Virus record (IMG/VR): IMGVR_UViG_3300046703_000017
Location: 1 to 31,539 of that record
Source: a virus
Direction: 5' to 3' (one strand)
DNA length: 31,539 nt
The position numbers and the translations under genes were made by a program. Below, in pieces: positions 1 to 7,576 of the stretch; the first letter of the stretch is position 1, and each line of letters starts with the position of its first letter. Under the pieces are notes generated by a model. That model saw nothing but the letters and a program-made list of their open reading frames with translations, was not told the DNA's origin and ran no database searches.

Positions 1-92
1 AACAGGCAACATCCCAAGATGCTATATTAGCAGCAAATTACGGTGCTAATTATGGCTTCACAAGTTTTGGAAACGGACAACCTTCTTTATGA
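1..92 (+). CDS. C-terminal end of an unknown gene (partial)
   Basis: An open frame runs in from the left edge (codons in phase with base 3) and ends with TGA at 90-92. Only about 30 residues are visible, reading ...NYGANYGFTSFGNGQPSL, with small and polar residues typical of phage structural or fibre proteins. The stop overlaps the ATG of the next gene (ATGA at 89-92), so the two are probably co-translated. Nothing more can be said about its function because the body of the gene lies outside the window. Confidence 0.6.
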   Translation, partial: QATSQDAILAANYGANYGFTSFGNGQPSL

Positions 93-442
93 CAACTCCA
101 GTAGCCGCAATGAGCGGAGTTCCTGTTGATCTTATAACTGCATTAACTACAGGTAGTGGAATCATAGCAGTTCCTCCATCATTTAGAAACCATACTATTA
201 TTATTAAGACTGCTGCCGCTGTAACATCTGGAGCTGTTCAACTCGAAACAGCTAATGAATATGATTATTCTGGAACATGGGCACAAGTTGGTGGTGGTCC
301 TGTTACAGTGGTAGCGGCTACTGATTTAGTTATTAATGAAGCTGGTGTATTTAATTTCCTCCGCGCTCGTATATCAACTACAATAGCTGGTGGCGGTGCT
401 CCTTCTGTGACAGTAACATATGAAGGTGCGAAGAGTTACTAA
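89..442 (+). CDS. Small beta-rich phage protein, probable virion or fibre-associated
   Basis: This 117-aa protein is rich in Thr, Val, Ala and Gly, with alternating hydrophobic residues that suggest a beta-sandwich. It has no charged catalytic motif and no signal peptide or membrane segment. Several other small proteins in the window share this make-up (at 10574, 14129 and 20763). Its start overlaps the stop of the preceding gene by 4 nt. It ends with Lys-Ser-Tyr, and the DNA of this end is part of a 12-bp sequence found again just before 1724. I do not recognise a family. A structural role is inferred from composition and from its place in the late block. Confidence 0.6.
   Translation: MTTPVAAMSGVPVDLITALTTGSGIIAVPPSFRNHTIIIKTAAAVTSGAVQLETANEYDYSGTWAQVGGGPVTVVAATDLVINEAGVFNFLRARISTTIAGGGAPSVTVTYEGAKSY
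430..441 (+). repeat. 12-bp direct repeat, copy 1 (copy 2 at 1710-1721)
   Basis: The sequence gaagagttacta occurs at 430-441 and again at 1710-1721. In each case it contains a stop codon in a ...KSY-stop context and lies 2 nt before an ATG (444 and 1724). The two copies exactly bracket the signal-peptide gene. This could be a footprint of insertion of that gene by recombination, or chance similarity; 12 bp is short. Confidence 0.45.
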
Positions 443-443
443 G

Positions 444-1658
444 ATGAAGAAGATATTAATTGCTTTAATAATATTCTCATTTGGTCTTGTGGGCAAAGCC
501 CAGCAACAGAGTGGAACTGTTGATCAGATTAGGATTCTAACTGATGCTAATAATTCTTTATTAGTAAAAGCATATGCTCAGGTTAGTCCAGTTAGCCAAC
601 CGGGATTATTTGCTAACGCTAGATTAGTAACAGATGCAAGTGGTAATTTACAGATTGTATTTGTTGGTGGAACTATTACTGGAGCAACAATTCTTTCATT
701 ACCAAATCTTATTACTACACCTACTGCTGGTTTTAGTCTTACTAATCCTACTCTTGCTACTGCCGGTGTTCCAGTTCAAATATCTCCTAGTTTATATTTC
801 AATGATAACGTATGGAATACAACTGCAACGGCAGCAAATAATACAGACCAGTGGTTTATATATAGTGCTCCTGTTAGTGGAACGACTCCATCAGGACTGC
901 TGAAGTTTGGAAACTCGTTGAATGGGGGAGGGACGACGTATCCAGCGACGCTGACGAGCGGAGGAACTTTTACTATATTAGGAAATATATCATTTGTAGC
1001 CGCAACAGCTAGTGCAGCAATAACAACAGCAGCTAATGGACCATCAGTTGCTCCAATAATTCTTAGGCATGGAATTCTATTATCAGCAGCTACAGTAGAT
1101 GCGGTAGAGAATGATGCGGTATCATTTTATAATACTGTTGATACAATTAATGGACGTAGAGCTGAAGATGATTGGAATTATTTCAGGCTAATTGGTTCAG
1201 GCTCAGGAATAACGGCAACAGCTGATTTTTTTGGGACTACTGGTTCTGGAATACCATTAGTAGCTAATGGAGTATATGAAATTGAATGGTATTGTCAATT
1301 CTCTCAAGCTACGGCGGGAACAGCTACTTGGACTATTGTTACAGCAGCAACACCGTTAGCTAGTATTACTGGAGAGTATGTTGGCTCTCCTATTGCTGGT
1401 ATTGGAGCAGTGGGAACTCCTCAATATGCTGGTATTAATACTGTGTCCTCGACCTCTACAGCATTTCCGGTGACAGGTTCAGAAGCAAACGTAGCTACAC
1501 ATATATTTAATATCCATGTAGTGTTAACGGCTGGTAATGGAGCATCAAATACAAGACTTCGTTTAACAATGAGTGCCGGAACTGCTACTCCATTAATTAA
1601 TAGCTATTTTAAAGTCCGCCGTTTGCCGGCTGGAAACACAGGAGCATTTGTCAGTTGA
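444..1658 (+). CDS. Secreted or fibre-like protein with N-terminal signal peptide
   Basis: The frame is open from 420, but the ATG at 444 is the better start. It lies one base after the upstream stop and begins a textbook signal peptide: MKK, a hydrophobic core (ILIALIIFSFGLVG), and a possible cleavage site after KA at about residue 18, before QQQSG. The 404-aa protein is otherwise rich in Thr, Ser, Ala, Gly and Asn. Its middle contains short TPSGLLKFG and TSGGTFTILG units like those of phage fibres, with a beta-rich C-terminal half. Tailed-phage virion proteins normally do not carry signal peptides, so it may be exported to the host envelope (for example an adhesin or superinfection-exclusion factor) or be a fibre with an N-terminal anchor. 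Bases about 890-960 are markedly G+C-richer than the rest of the gene. Confidence 0.65.
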   Translation: MKKILIALIIFSFGLVGKAQQQSGTVDQIRILTDANNSLLVKAYAQVSPVSQPGLFANARLVTDASGNLQIVFVGGTITGATILSLPNLITTPTAGFSLTNPTLATAGVPVQISPSLYFNDNVWNTTATAANNTDQWFIYSAPVSGTTPSGLLKFGNSLNGGGTTYPATLTSGGTFTILGNISFVAATASAAITTAANGPSVAPIILRHGILLSAATVDAVENDAVSFYNTVDTINGRRAEDDWNYFRLIGSGSGITATADFFGTTGSGIPLVANGVYEIEWYCQFSQATAGTATWTIVTAATPLASITGEYVGSPIAGIGAVGTPQYAGINTVSSTSTAFPVTGSEANVATHIFNIHVVLTAGNGASNTRLRLTMSAGTATPLINSYFKVRRLPAGNTGAFVS

Positions 1659-1709
1659 TGACAATTTTTTCGGGGGGAATGGGATGCTCTCACAAATATT
1701 AGAAGACAT

Positions 1710-1721
1710 GAAGAGTTACTA
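1710..1721 (+). repeat. 12-bp direct repeat, copy 2 (copy 1 at 430-441)
   Basis: Same 12 bases as 430-441, here followed by gaATG of the holin-like gene. The gap 1659-1723 between the genes holds a second in-frame TGA right after the first (1659-1661), a T-run followed by a G-run, and this repeat. I see no convincing gene in it. Confidence 0.45.
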
Positions 1722-1723
1722 GA

Positions 1724-1990
1724 ATGCCTGTATTCGATTGGACAATTACACTAGGGAATGCTTTAACCATCATCACTATGCTTGTGGGAGGATGGTTAGG
1801 TATAGTACGTATGTATTATCTATTTAATAACCGTATATCTTCTTTTGAGGCTACTATTAAAATTCATGCAGATGCTTTGTTGATTCATACTGCTCGTATG
1901 GAAAAGCAAGATGATTTACTTCTAAGATTAGTTGGAGATGTTCAAAGATTAATTGGACATCTCGAAGCTAGGATATCTGACGGGAGATAA
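1724..1990 (+). CDS. Small membrane protein, holin-like candidate
   Basis: This 88-aa protein has one N-terminal hydrophobic segment (about residues 7-28, ending with VGGWLGIVRMYYLF). After it comes a polar, heptad-like helix to the C-terminus (about residues 36-85), ending in basic and acidic residues. One membrane span plus a charged or coiled tail is common in small phage holins and in other phage membrane proteins. Its position immediately before the terminase (stop TAA and next ATG share base 1990) fits late expression. The lysis peptidase lies far away at 21452, so the holin assignment rests on size and topology only. A spanin-like or other envelope role is possible. Confidence 0.5.
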   Translation: MPVFDWTITLGNALTIITMLVGGWLGIVRMYYLFNNRISSFEATIKIHADALLIHTARMEKQDDLLLRLVGDVQRLIGHLEARISDGR

Positions 1991-3684
1991 TGCCAATCTC
2001 TCTAGCTAATGGAATAACATCTTCCGACCCAGGCAATGGATTATATGAAGACTTTATTCGAGATAAGAATATCAAACCACATCCTGTTCAGGAACAGCTT
2101 TTAACTCTTCCTGATGAAATCTTTGAAGCTTTGTATGGCGGAGCAGCATATGGTGGGAAGAGCTGGATTCTCACACTCTTACCCTTATTTAGAGGATTTT
2201 ACAAGTTTAGAGGATATAAAGGAATTATCCTCAGGAATAAATTCCCCGATCTTGAACGAGAGATTATACGACTATCCAAAGAATACTACCCTAAAACAGG
2301 AGCTAAATACAATGAACAAAAACACTCCTGGGAATGGCAAGAGTTTAATTCCTATCAAGACTTTGGCCATGTACAGCACGCGGGTGATATTGTTCAGTAT
2401 GATAGTTCTCAGTATAATTATTGTGCCTTCGATGAGCTCACCCATTTTTCATCCTATCCTTATCACTATATGGTTGGTTCTCGTGTCCGCCCTAGTAGCA
2501 GCTTTAATATTGCTATTGTAAGGAATGGTTCTAACCCTGGTGGGATAGGACAGACATTTGTTTATAACAGATTTGTTAGACCTTATGAAGAAGGTTTAAA
2601 GATTATTAAGGATGTTAATACAGGATTAACTAGGATATTCATTCCAGCTAAAGCAGAGGATAACCCTTATGGAATGGAATATGATCCGCTATATGTTAAG
2701 AAGCTCGAAATCCTCAAAGTAACATCTGAGGCAGAGTATAGAGCAAAAAGATATGGCGATTGGCATGCCTATAAGGGATCAGTATTCACAACCTTTAGGC
2801 CAATGCGCTTTTCTGGTGAGCCAGATAACGCACTGCACGTTATTAAATCATTTCAAATACCTGAATGGTGGCCGAGAATATTGTCTATTGACTGGGGAAA
2901 ACGTGCAATGTGCTATGCGATGTGGGGAGCAATTGCACCGAACCATAAAGTTTACATTTACAGAGAGAGGGCTTGGTATGGAAGAGATATTCCATACTGG
3001 GCATCAGAGATAAGAATAATTCATAATGAACACAATGAACAGCCAGTGCATACCGTATTGTGCGGTAGCGCTTGGCAAAATCGTGGTGGTGAGCTTATCG
3101 CAGATGAATTCCAAAAATACTCTGATCTTGTTCCTAGTTCCAGTGAGAATAATGCAGGAAGTCGAGTAGCAGGATTACAGCTCATTCATGACTTTCTTCG
3201 TTGGGAAAAGAAAGAAAGCCTAAGAGCTAAGAATGAATTCTATGATATGAGCGTAGCTCAAGAGATTTATAGGAATTACGGTCCAGCAGCATTAGAGAAC
3301 TATAAGAAACAATTTTATGATGAACCTGAAGAAGAGAACCTACCAATATTACAAATCTTTGAGGAATGTAAGGTTTTGATTGATACTATTCCAATGGCAA
3401 TCTATGATGATAAGAAGATTGAAGATATTGCTGAATTTGAAGGCGATGATCCTATCGATGATCTTCGCTATTTCTGTAAAGCAGCTAAGAGATTTATTTC
3501 AGGCGAAATTGGCAATCTGAGTTTTGCTGAAAAGAGACAGAGTATTATTGACTCTCTGCACATTAATGGTGATATGACTTCTTATTATCGACGCCTAGAG
3601 CATATTGAGAAACAGAATATGATGACAATTAGTGATTGTATCCCTGTTTCTCGACGGAGTAGATTCGCTAGGAGAGTTCATTGA
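1990..3684 (+). CDS. terL: Terminase large subunit (DNA-packaging ATPase/nuclease)
   Basis: This 564-aa protein powers DNA translocation into the prohead and cuts the concatemer. The ATPase half shows a Walker A at residues 50-58 (GGAAYGGKS), a Walker B ending in Asp148-Glu149 (YCAFDE) and a coupling-type motif NGSNPGG (179-185). The RNase H-like nuclease half starts with the acidic ILSIDWG (Asp301) and ends with the acidic DDPIDDLRYF region (Asp490/491). At the usual place for the middle acidic residue I see LCGSAW (Ser360), so one metal ligand may be replaced or lie elsewhere. The length is normal for a large terminase. A GGGAG sequence precedes the start, which overlaps the upstream stop by one base. 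No small terminase subunit was recognised; it may be one of the nearby small genes or lie outside the window. Confidence 0.95.
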   Translation: MPISLANGITSSDPGNGLYEDFIRDKNIKPHPVQEQLLTLPDEIFEALYGGAAYGGKSWILTLLPLFRGFYKFRGYKGIILRNKFPDLEREIIRLSKEYYPKTGAKYNEQKHSWEWQEFNSYQDFGHVQHAGDIVQYDSSQYNYCAFDELTHFSSYPYHYMVGSRVRPSSSFNIAIVRNGSNPGGIGQTFVYNRFVRPYEEGLKIIKDVNTGLTRIFIPAKAEDNPYGMEYDPLYVKKLEILKVTSEAEYRAKRYGDWHAYKGSVFTTFRPMRFSGEPDNALHVIKSFQIPEWWPRILSIDWGKRAMCYAMWGAIAPNHKVYIYRERAWYGRDIPYWASEIRIIHNEHNEQPVHTVLCGSAWQNRGGELIADEFQKYSDLVPSSSENNAGSRVAGLQLIHDFLRWEKKESLRAKNEFYDMSVAQEIYRNYGPAALENYKKQFYDEPEEENLPILQIFEECKVLIDTIPMAIYDDKKIEDIAEFEGDDPIDDLRYFCKAAKRFISGEIGNLSFAEKRQSIIDSLHINGDMTSYYRRLEHIEKQNMMTISDCIPVSRRSRFARRVH

Positions 3685-3779
3685 TTCGGCTCCGCCAAGG
3701 TTTAGATGGAACTATTTGGATATTAACTAAGAAGTGGACTATTGATATCTCGTGCTGGAGATTCTTTCGCAATGATTAG
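3681..3779 (+). CDS. Possible 32-aa small protein (TTG start)
   Basis: A short open frame begins with TTG at 3681, preceded by an AGGAG-like site at 3670-3675, and overlaps the terminase stop (TTGA). It reads MIRLRQGLDGTIWILTKKW... and ends at TAG 3777-3779, overlapping the ATG of the next gene at 3772. It would fill the only noticeable gap between the terminase and the next gene, with the same tight overlaps seen elsewhere in the block. It is basic and Trp-rich. There is no recognised family, and it may be non-coding. Confidence 0.3.
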   Translation: MIRLRQGLDGTIWILTKKWTIDISCWRFFRND

Positions 3780-4140
3780 ACTCCTTCTTCATCTACTTGG
3801 AATTAAAAATTTTGATACATGCAAATCCTGCCAGACTCTTAAAGAGCAATTAGAGTTTGAGAGATCTGAGAAAAAGCAACTAACTGAGACTCTCTTGTCT
3901 ATTGTTAGACCGAAGGTCTATGAAGCTCCTCCTATAGAATTACAGCCAATAGCAACAACTAGCGGGAGTTTTGCTCGTCGCAGAGCGGCATTAGAAGAGA
4001 AAGATAGACAAGAAGCTCAAATTCTCAGGGAGAAGAAACATATAGGAATGCCTGATAATCCTAGAACTATTGGTGTTATAGAGAATATTACGGTAGAAGG
4101 TTTAGAACATGAACTTGGCATCGAAGAGAAAGAGGCTTAA
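3772..4140 (+). CDS. Unknown protein with CxxC and coiled-coil N-terminus
   Basis: The frame can be extended to a TTG at 3742, but ATG 3772, with GGAG upstream at 3756-3759, gives a natural N-terminus, MIRLLLHLLGIK. The 122-aa product has a short hydrophobic N-terminus, a CKSC pair (residues 17-20), then a Glu/Lys-rich helix likely to form a coiled coil (about residues 21-45). A Pro-rich linker is followed by another charged helical stretch. It could be a small scaffold, a terminase accessory or a membrane-associated factor, but I cannot assign a function. It lies between the terminase and small structural genes and is separated from the next start by 3 nt. Confidence 0.65.
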   Translation: MIRLLLHLLGIKNFDTCKSCQTLKEQLEFERSEKKQLTETLLSIVRPKVYEAPPIELQPIATTSGSFARRRAALEEKDRQEAQILREKKHIGMPDNPRTIGVIENITVEGLEHELGIEEKEA

Positions 4141-4143
4141 GGA

Positions 4144-4377
4144 ATGGCAAACACAGCTCCAGCTAAGGTAACGATTACAGGTTCCACTGGTCCAGGAACT
4201 GCTGTAACGTCGTTAATATTTACTGATGTTACTAATATTGAAGTTGATTTTTTTAGGAATTGGATTAAGATTACACGCCAAGGTTCTGGTGGTATTACTT
4301 ATTATGATTATTCAGCGAATGCTACTCTTACTTGGACTATTACTGCTGGTGCAACTGTTATCGTCATTTCAACGTAG
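4144..4377 (+). CDS. Small beta-structured protein (paralogue of 4578-4814)
   Basis: This 77-aa protein starts MANTAPAKVTITG and is built of alternating hydrophobic and polar residues suggesting a small beta-barrel. It resembles the protein encoded at 4578-4814. Both start MAN, both have lysine-valine-threonine strands near the N-terminus, a Thr-Asn/Tyr-Val-(D/N)-F strand in the middle, and an LT(W/Y)TI strand followed by a short Val-rich end. The pair probably arose by tandem duplication around the 63-aa gene between them. Function is unknown; a minor virion component is plausible from context. Confidence 0.6.
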   Translation: MANTAPAKVTITGSTGPGTAVTSLIFTDVTNIEVDFFRNWIKITRQGSGGITYYDYSANATLTWTITAGATVIVIST

Positions 4378-4386
4378 GATTGAATA

Positions 4387-4578
4387 ATGCACGACAAGAA
4401 TGGCAAGCTGCTCAAAGTTGATGATAAAGTGACTATCACTTGTGTTATTAAGAGTATTCGGGCTACTTCTGATTATTGTAATTGCAATGTAGAAACAGTT
4501 GAGAAGATGCCTCCAGAGAATAAATATACTAGTTCTTATACTCTCAATACTAAGATGGTAGAGAAGGTGGAAGACTAA
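4387..4578 (+). CDS. Small SH3-like/KOW-type beta-barrel protein
   Basis: This 63-aa protein begins MHDKNGKLLKVDDKVTITCVIKSI, a pattern (xDxxGxxLxVGDxVxI) typical of small SH3-like barrels that bind nucleic acid or act as structural modules. It contains a CNC pair (residues 32-34) and ends with Val-Glu-Asp. Its stop overlaps the next ATG (TAATG at 4576-4580). Similar short proteins are common in phages and usually remain unassigned. The barrel fold is inferred from sequence pattern only. Confidence 0.55.
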   Translation: MHDKNGKLLKVDDKVTITCVIKSIRATSDYCNCNVETVEKMPPENKYTSSYTLNTKMVEKVED

Positions 4579-4814
4579 TGGCAAACTCTCCTCTTCTTAA
4601 AGCTACTGTTAAAGTTACTGCAAAAGATATTAATGGAAATAATGTGGCTAAACAATTCAACGATGTTAAATATGTAAATTTTGATTATACTGATGGTTCA
4701 GTTAATATTGTTGATGTAACTGGATCTTTCTATTTCCCACTTACTCCAATGACTACGTTAACTTATACTATCGTTGCTAATCCTGGCGGATCACATGCTG
4801 TAGTAATGAGCTAA
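4578..4814 (+). CDS. Small beta-structured protein (paralogue of 4144-4377)
   Basis: This 78-aa protein starts MANSPLLKATVKVT and resembles the product of 4144-4377 in length, start and strand pattern. Its middle differs by loop insertions (KDINGNNVAKQ). It has no catalytic motif, signal or membrane segment. It overlaps the upstream stop by one base and is followed 3 nt later by the next gene. Probably a minor structural protein; function unknown. Confidence 0.6.
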   Translation: MANSPLLKATVKVTAKDINGNNVAKQFNDVKYVNFDYTDGSVNIVDVTGSFYFPLTPMTTLTYTIVANPGGSHAVVMS

Positions 4815-4817
4815 AAT

Positions 4818-5150
4818 ATGGCAGCATTCAATAGTTCATCTCTAGCTTTTAGCGACCATAATAATCTTAGGAATGGACATGGTCTGTTAAAGAATCTTCC
4901 TACTCGTATATCGAAGCAGCATCTTGTAGAACATAAGATGTTTGGTTCTAAGAGAGGAAAGACAGGTAAGGATCTTAGGATTGGTAAGAAATTTAAGAAG
5001 GGCATGAGCCAGAAGTTAACAGGAGATATGAAGTCCTCAGGTATTTCTCCATCTATTGAAGAGTTTGATAAGATGATGTCTAAAGTTGTAGGTAAGAAAT
5101 CTAATGGTTTTAGTAAGAAATCTATGTTTTCTCGAAAGCAGTTCGGATAA
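4818..5150 (+). CDS. Lysine-rich basic protein of unknown function
   Basis: This 110-aa protein is strongly basic, with many Lys and Gly residues (GSKRGKTGKDLRIGKKFKKG in the middle, KKSNGFSKKSMFSRKQFG at the end). The composition suggests nucleic-acid binding or an internal, DNA-contacting virion protein. It ends one base into the portal start (TAATG at 5148-5152), so it is probably made together with the portal. No family is recognised. A small terminase subunit is possible but not supported by any visible helix-turn-helix. Confidence 0.6.
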   Translation: MAAFNSSSLAFSDHNNLRNGHGLLKNLPTRISKQHLVEHKMFGSKRGKTGKDLRIGKKFKKGMSQKLTGDMKSSGISPSIEEFDKMMSKVVGKKSNGFSKKSMFSRKQFG

Positions 5151-7576
5151 TGGCAGGAGAAAAAACTAAAAGGCTGGATGATGAAATTTCTGGCCTTTTA
5201 AAAACTGTTGCAGATCACTTCGACAAAGAGGACCGTTTAACACGGGAAAGACAAATACGTCATTATCGTAGATTAAAGCTTTACTGGAATAACTTCTCTC
5301 AAATCTATTGGTCTGAATCTGCTCAGGATTATAAAATATATAATCAAGATATTAATGCTACAGATACTGACCAGGGTTATTATGATAAGCCTGTTAATAT
5401 CTTCAAAGCATTTTTAGAAACTATTATAGCCGCTCTCAGCATACAGATTCCTGCCATTAACTGTGTTCCAGATGATGCAGAGAATCCTCTTGATATCAGC
5501 ACAGCTAAAGCTGGTGATAAGATCGCAGAGTTAGTTTATAAGCATAATGATGTAATGTTCTTGTGGCTCCATTCTCTTTATATTTTCTGCACAGAAAGTC
5601 CAATTGCCTGTTATAGTTATCCTAAAGCCGATAAGGAATATGGAACATATGATAAACCTAAGTTTAAGGATGAAGAAGTTCAGGCTTACGTTTGTTCTAA
5701 TTGCGGCGCGAGAGCGCCAGACGAAGCATTTTCTAATGAAGAGCTGAATGAGTTTGGTCCAGATGATGACGATGTAGATATTAAGAATGCTTTAGAGGAA
5801 GGTCCAATCTGTTTAGAGTGCGGAGTACAATTAGACAAGGATTTACAGAAAACAAAGCTAATTGTTCCTCGTTTAGTTGGTATGACGAAAGAACCTAAAA
5901 CTAGAATTTGTCTAGAAGTCTATGGTGGATTGTATATTAAGATTGCCAATTACGCTAAGAAACAAAAAGATACTCCATATTTGTTCTTTAGTTACGAAAC
6001 TCATTGGGCTAATGCTTTGGAATGTCATCCGGGGCTGAGAGAGAAGATTCCTCACGGTGGATGGAGTAATACTGGAGTTAATGATCCATATGAACAGTAT
6101 GGTCGTCTTAATACACAATATCGCGGAGAGTTCCCAGATGAACAAGTAACTGTTAAGAATTGCTGGCTCCGACCGGCATCGTTTAATATCTTACCGGAAG
6201 AAGATTATAAGAGATTAAAGAAACTATTTCCTGATGGTGCTAAGTTTGTAATGGTTAATGATATTCCTGCTGATTATGAGAATGAAAGCCTAGATGATCA
6301 TTGGACATTAACTGAAAATCCAATGTCTGATTTTTTAAATCATGATCCTTTAGGGGAGCTATTAACCAATGTACAAGATATTGTTAATGATCTTATCTCA
6401 CTTACACTACAGACTATTGAACATGGGATTGCTCAGACATGGGCTGACCCAGCTATTGTCAATTTTAATGCCCAACGTCAAATAGAGGCAATGCCTGGGA
6501 CAATAACTCCTACTAAACCTACTAGTGGAACTAAGAATATTGGAGAATCTTTTTATACATCTCCGCACGCAAGTCTCTCACCGGAGGTGTTTAACTTCTA
6601 TAGAATTATACAAGAATTAGGACAATTTGTTTCTGGTGCTTTGCCATCTATATTTGGAGGCAATCAAGCCGCTGGCAGCTCTAGAACAGCATCTGAATAT
6701 GCAATGTCTAAAGGAATGGCATTGCAACGTCTCCAGACTCCCTGGAGAATGATGACTATTTGGTGGAAGAGTATATTTGGTAAAGTTATTCCAATGTATA
6801 TGAAGAATATGGTTGAGGATGAGCGAGTTGTTGAGAAGAATGATGCCGGTAAGTTCATAAATGTTTTTATCAGAAAAGCTGAAATGGACGGAAAAATAGG
6901 AAGCATAGAGCTTGAGCCAGATGAAAAGCTTCCAGTAAGTGACGAACAGCAAGCTGATATTATAATGCAGCTATTCCAGTTAAATAACCAAGAGATTAAT
7001 TCAGCTTTGGTAGATCCTGAAAATCTTCCTTATATTAGTAAGATTATCAAAATTCCAGGATTCCATTTACCTGGTGAAGAGGATAGAGAGAAGCAGTATG
7101 AAGAGATTGATGAATTAATTAATGCAGCTCCTATTCCTCCAGATCCTCAATCTATGCAATTATATCAGCAGGCTGTTGATGCTCAGAAACAAACTCCTAA
7201 TCATAATACTCCTCCGCCACAACAGCCTCAAGAACAACCAAGTGTTGAAATTGATGTTGATGTAGATAATCATCAAGTTGAAGCTGCTATCTGCAAAACA
7301 TGGCTCATTTCTTCAGCCGGTAGGCTGGCAAAGAAAGAGAATCCTAATGGATATAAGAATGTGTTATTACATATGAAAGCACATATGGTTGAAGTTGGTA
7401 AACAATTACAAGCACAACAGCTACATGCAGATCAATTAGCTTTAGCCGGAGTTAAAGATAAACACAAAACTTCAGATGTGTCTTCGGATGTTAAAACTGG
7501 ACAAGCTCCAGCAGAAAAGCCGAAACAATCTGAAAAAGTGAGCGGAGAACATAATGCTAAGAAACCAGTTTCCTAA
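5150..7576 (+). CDS. Portal protein with inserted zinc ribbon
   Basis: The 808-aa protein fits the large portals of podoviruses, which form the dodecameric vertex ring through which DNA enters and leaves. Support comes from its position between terminase and scaffold, its length, and typical segments. These are an N-terminal helical YRRLKLYWNNF stretch, an EHGIAQTWADPAIVNF region (424-439), and a GALPSIFGG...SRTASEYAMSKG block (496-521) like that of portal stem and crown regions. Residues 182-224 contain C182xxC185 and C221xxC224 separated by an acidic linker, a zinc-ribbon pattern not standard in portals. The C-terminal tail (about 665-808) is Gln/Pro-rich and then Lys-rich. The scaffold gene starts inside the last 23 bases. 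Confidence 0.85.
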   Translation: MAGEKTKRLDDEISGLLKTVADHFDKEDRLTRERQIRHYRRLKLYWNNFSQIYWSESAQDYKIYNQDINATDTDQGYYDKPVNIFKAFLETIIAALSIQIPAINCVPDDAENPLDISTAKAGDKIAELVYKHNDVMFLWLHSLYIFCTESPIACYSYPKADKEYGTYDKPKFKDEEVQAYVCSNCGARAPDEAFSNEELNEFGPDDDDVDIKNALEEGPICLECGVQLDKDLQKTKLIVPRLVGMTKEPKTRICLEVYGGLYIKIANYAKKQKDTPYLFFSYETHWANALECHPGLREKIPHGGWSNTGVNDPYEQYGRLNTQYRGEFPDEQVTVKNCWLRPASFNILPEEDYKRLKKLFPDGAKFVMVNDIPADYENESLDDHWTLTENPMSDFLNHDPLGELLTNVQDIVNDLISLTLQTIEHGIAQTWADPAIVNFNAQRQIEAMPGTITPTKPTSGTKNIGESFYTSPHASLSPEVFNFYRIIQELGQFVSGALPSIFGGNQAAGSSRTASEYAMSKGMALQRLQTPWRMMTIWWKSIFGKVIPMYMKNMVEDERVVEKNDAGKFINVFIRKAEMDGKIGSIELEPDEKLPVSDEQQADIIMQLFQLNNQEINSALVDPENLPYISKIIKIPGFHLPGEEDREKQYEEIDELINAAPIPPDPQSMQLYQQAVDAQKQTPNHNTPPPQQPQEQPSVEIDVDVDNHQVEAAICKTWLISSAGRLAKKENPNGYKNVLLHMKAHMVEVGKQLQAQQLHADQLALAGVKDKHKTSDVSSDVKTGQAPAEKPKQSEKVSGEHNAKKPVS

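Noticed and set aside
634-903. Leucine-rich + strand frame inside the signal-peptide gene.
   Set aside because: Fully contained out-of-frame shadow with no ribosome site and an unnatural Leu-only composition.
1659-1723. Short open frames in the gap (for example 14 aa from 1658, 12 aa from 1684).
   Set aside because: Too short, no conserved feature, and no pattern of overlaps clearly supporting translation.
4935-4990. Lys-rich protein segment RGKTGKDLRIGK resembling the hypusine loop (KTGKHGHAK) of eIF5A, a possible substrate of the phage synthase.
   Set aside because: Only four consecutive residues match, in a protein full of Lys and Gly, and no eIF5A-like fold is apparent. Chance is the likely explanation, although the protein is a cheap first candidate to test.
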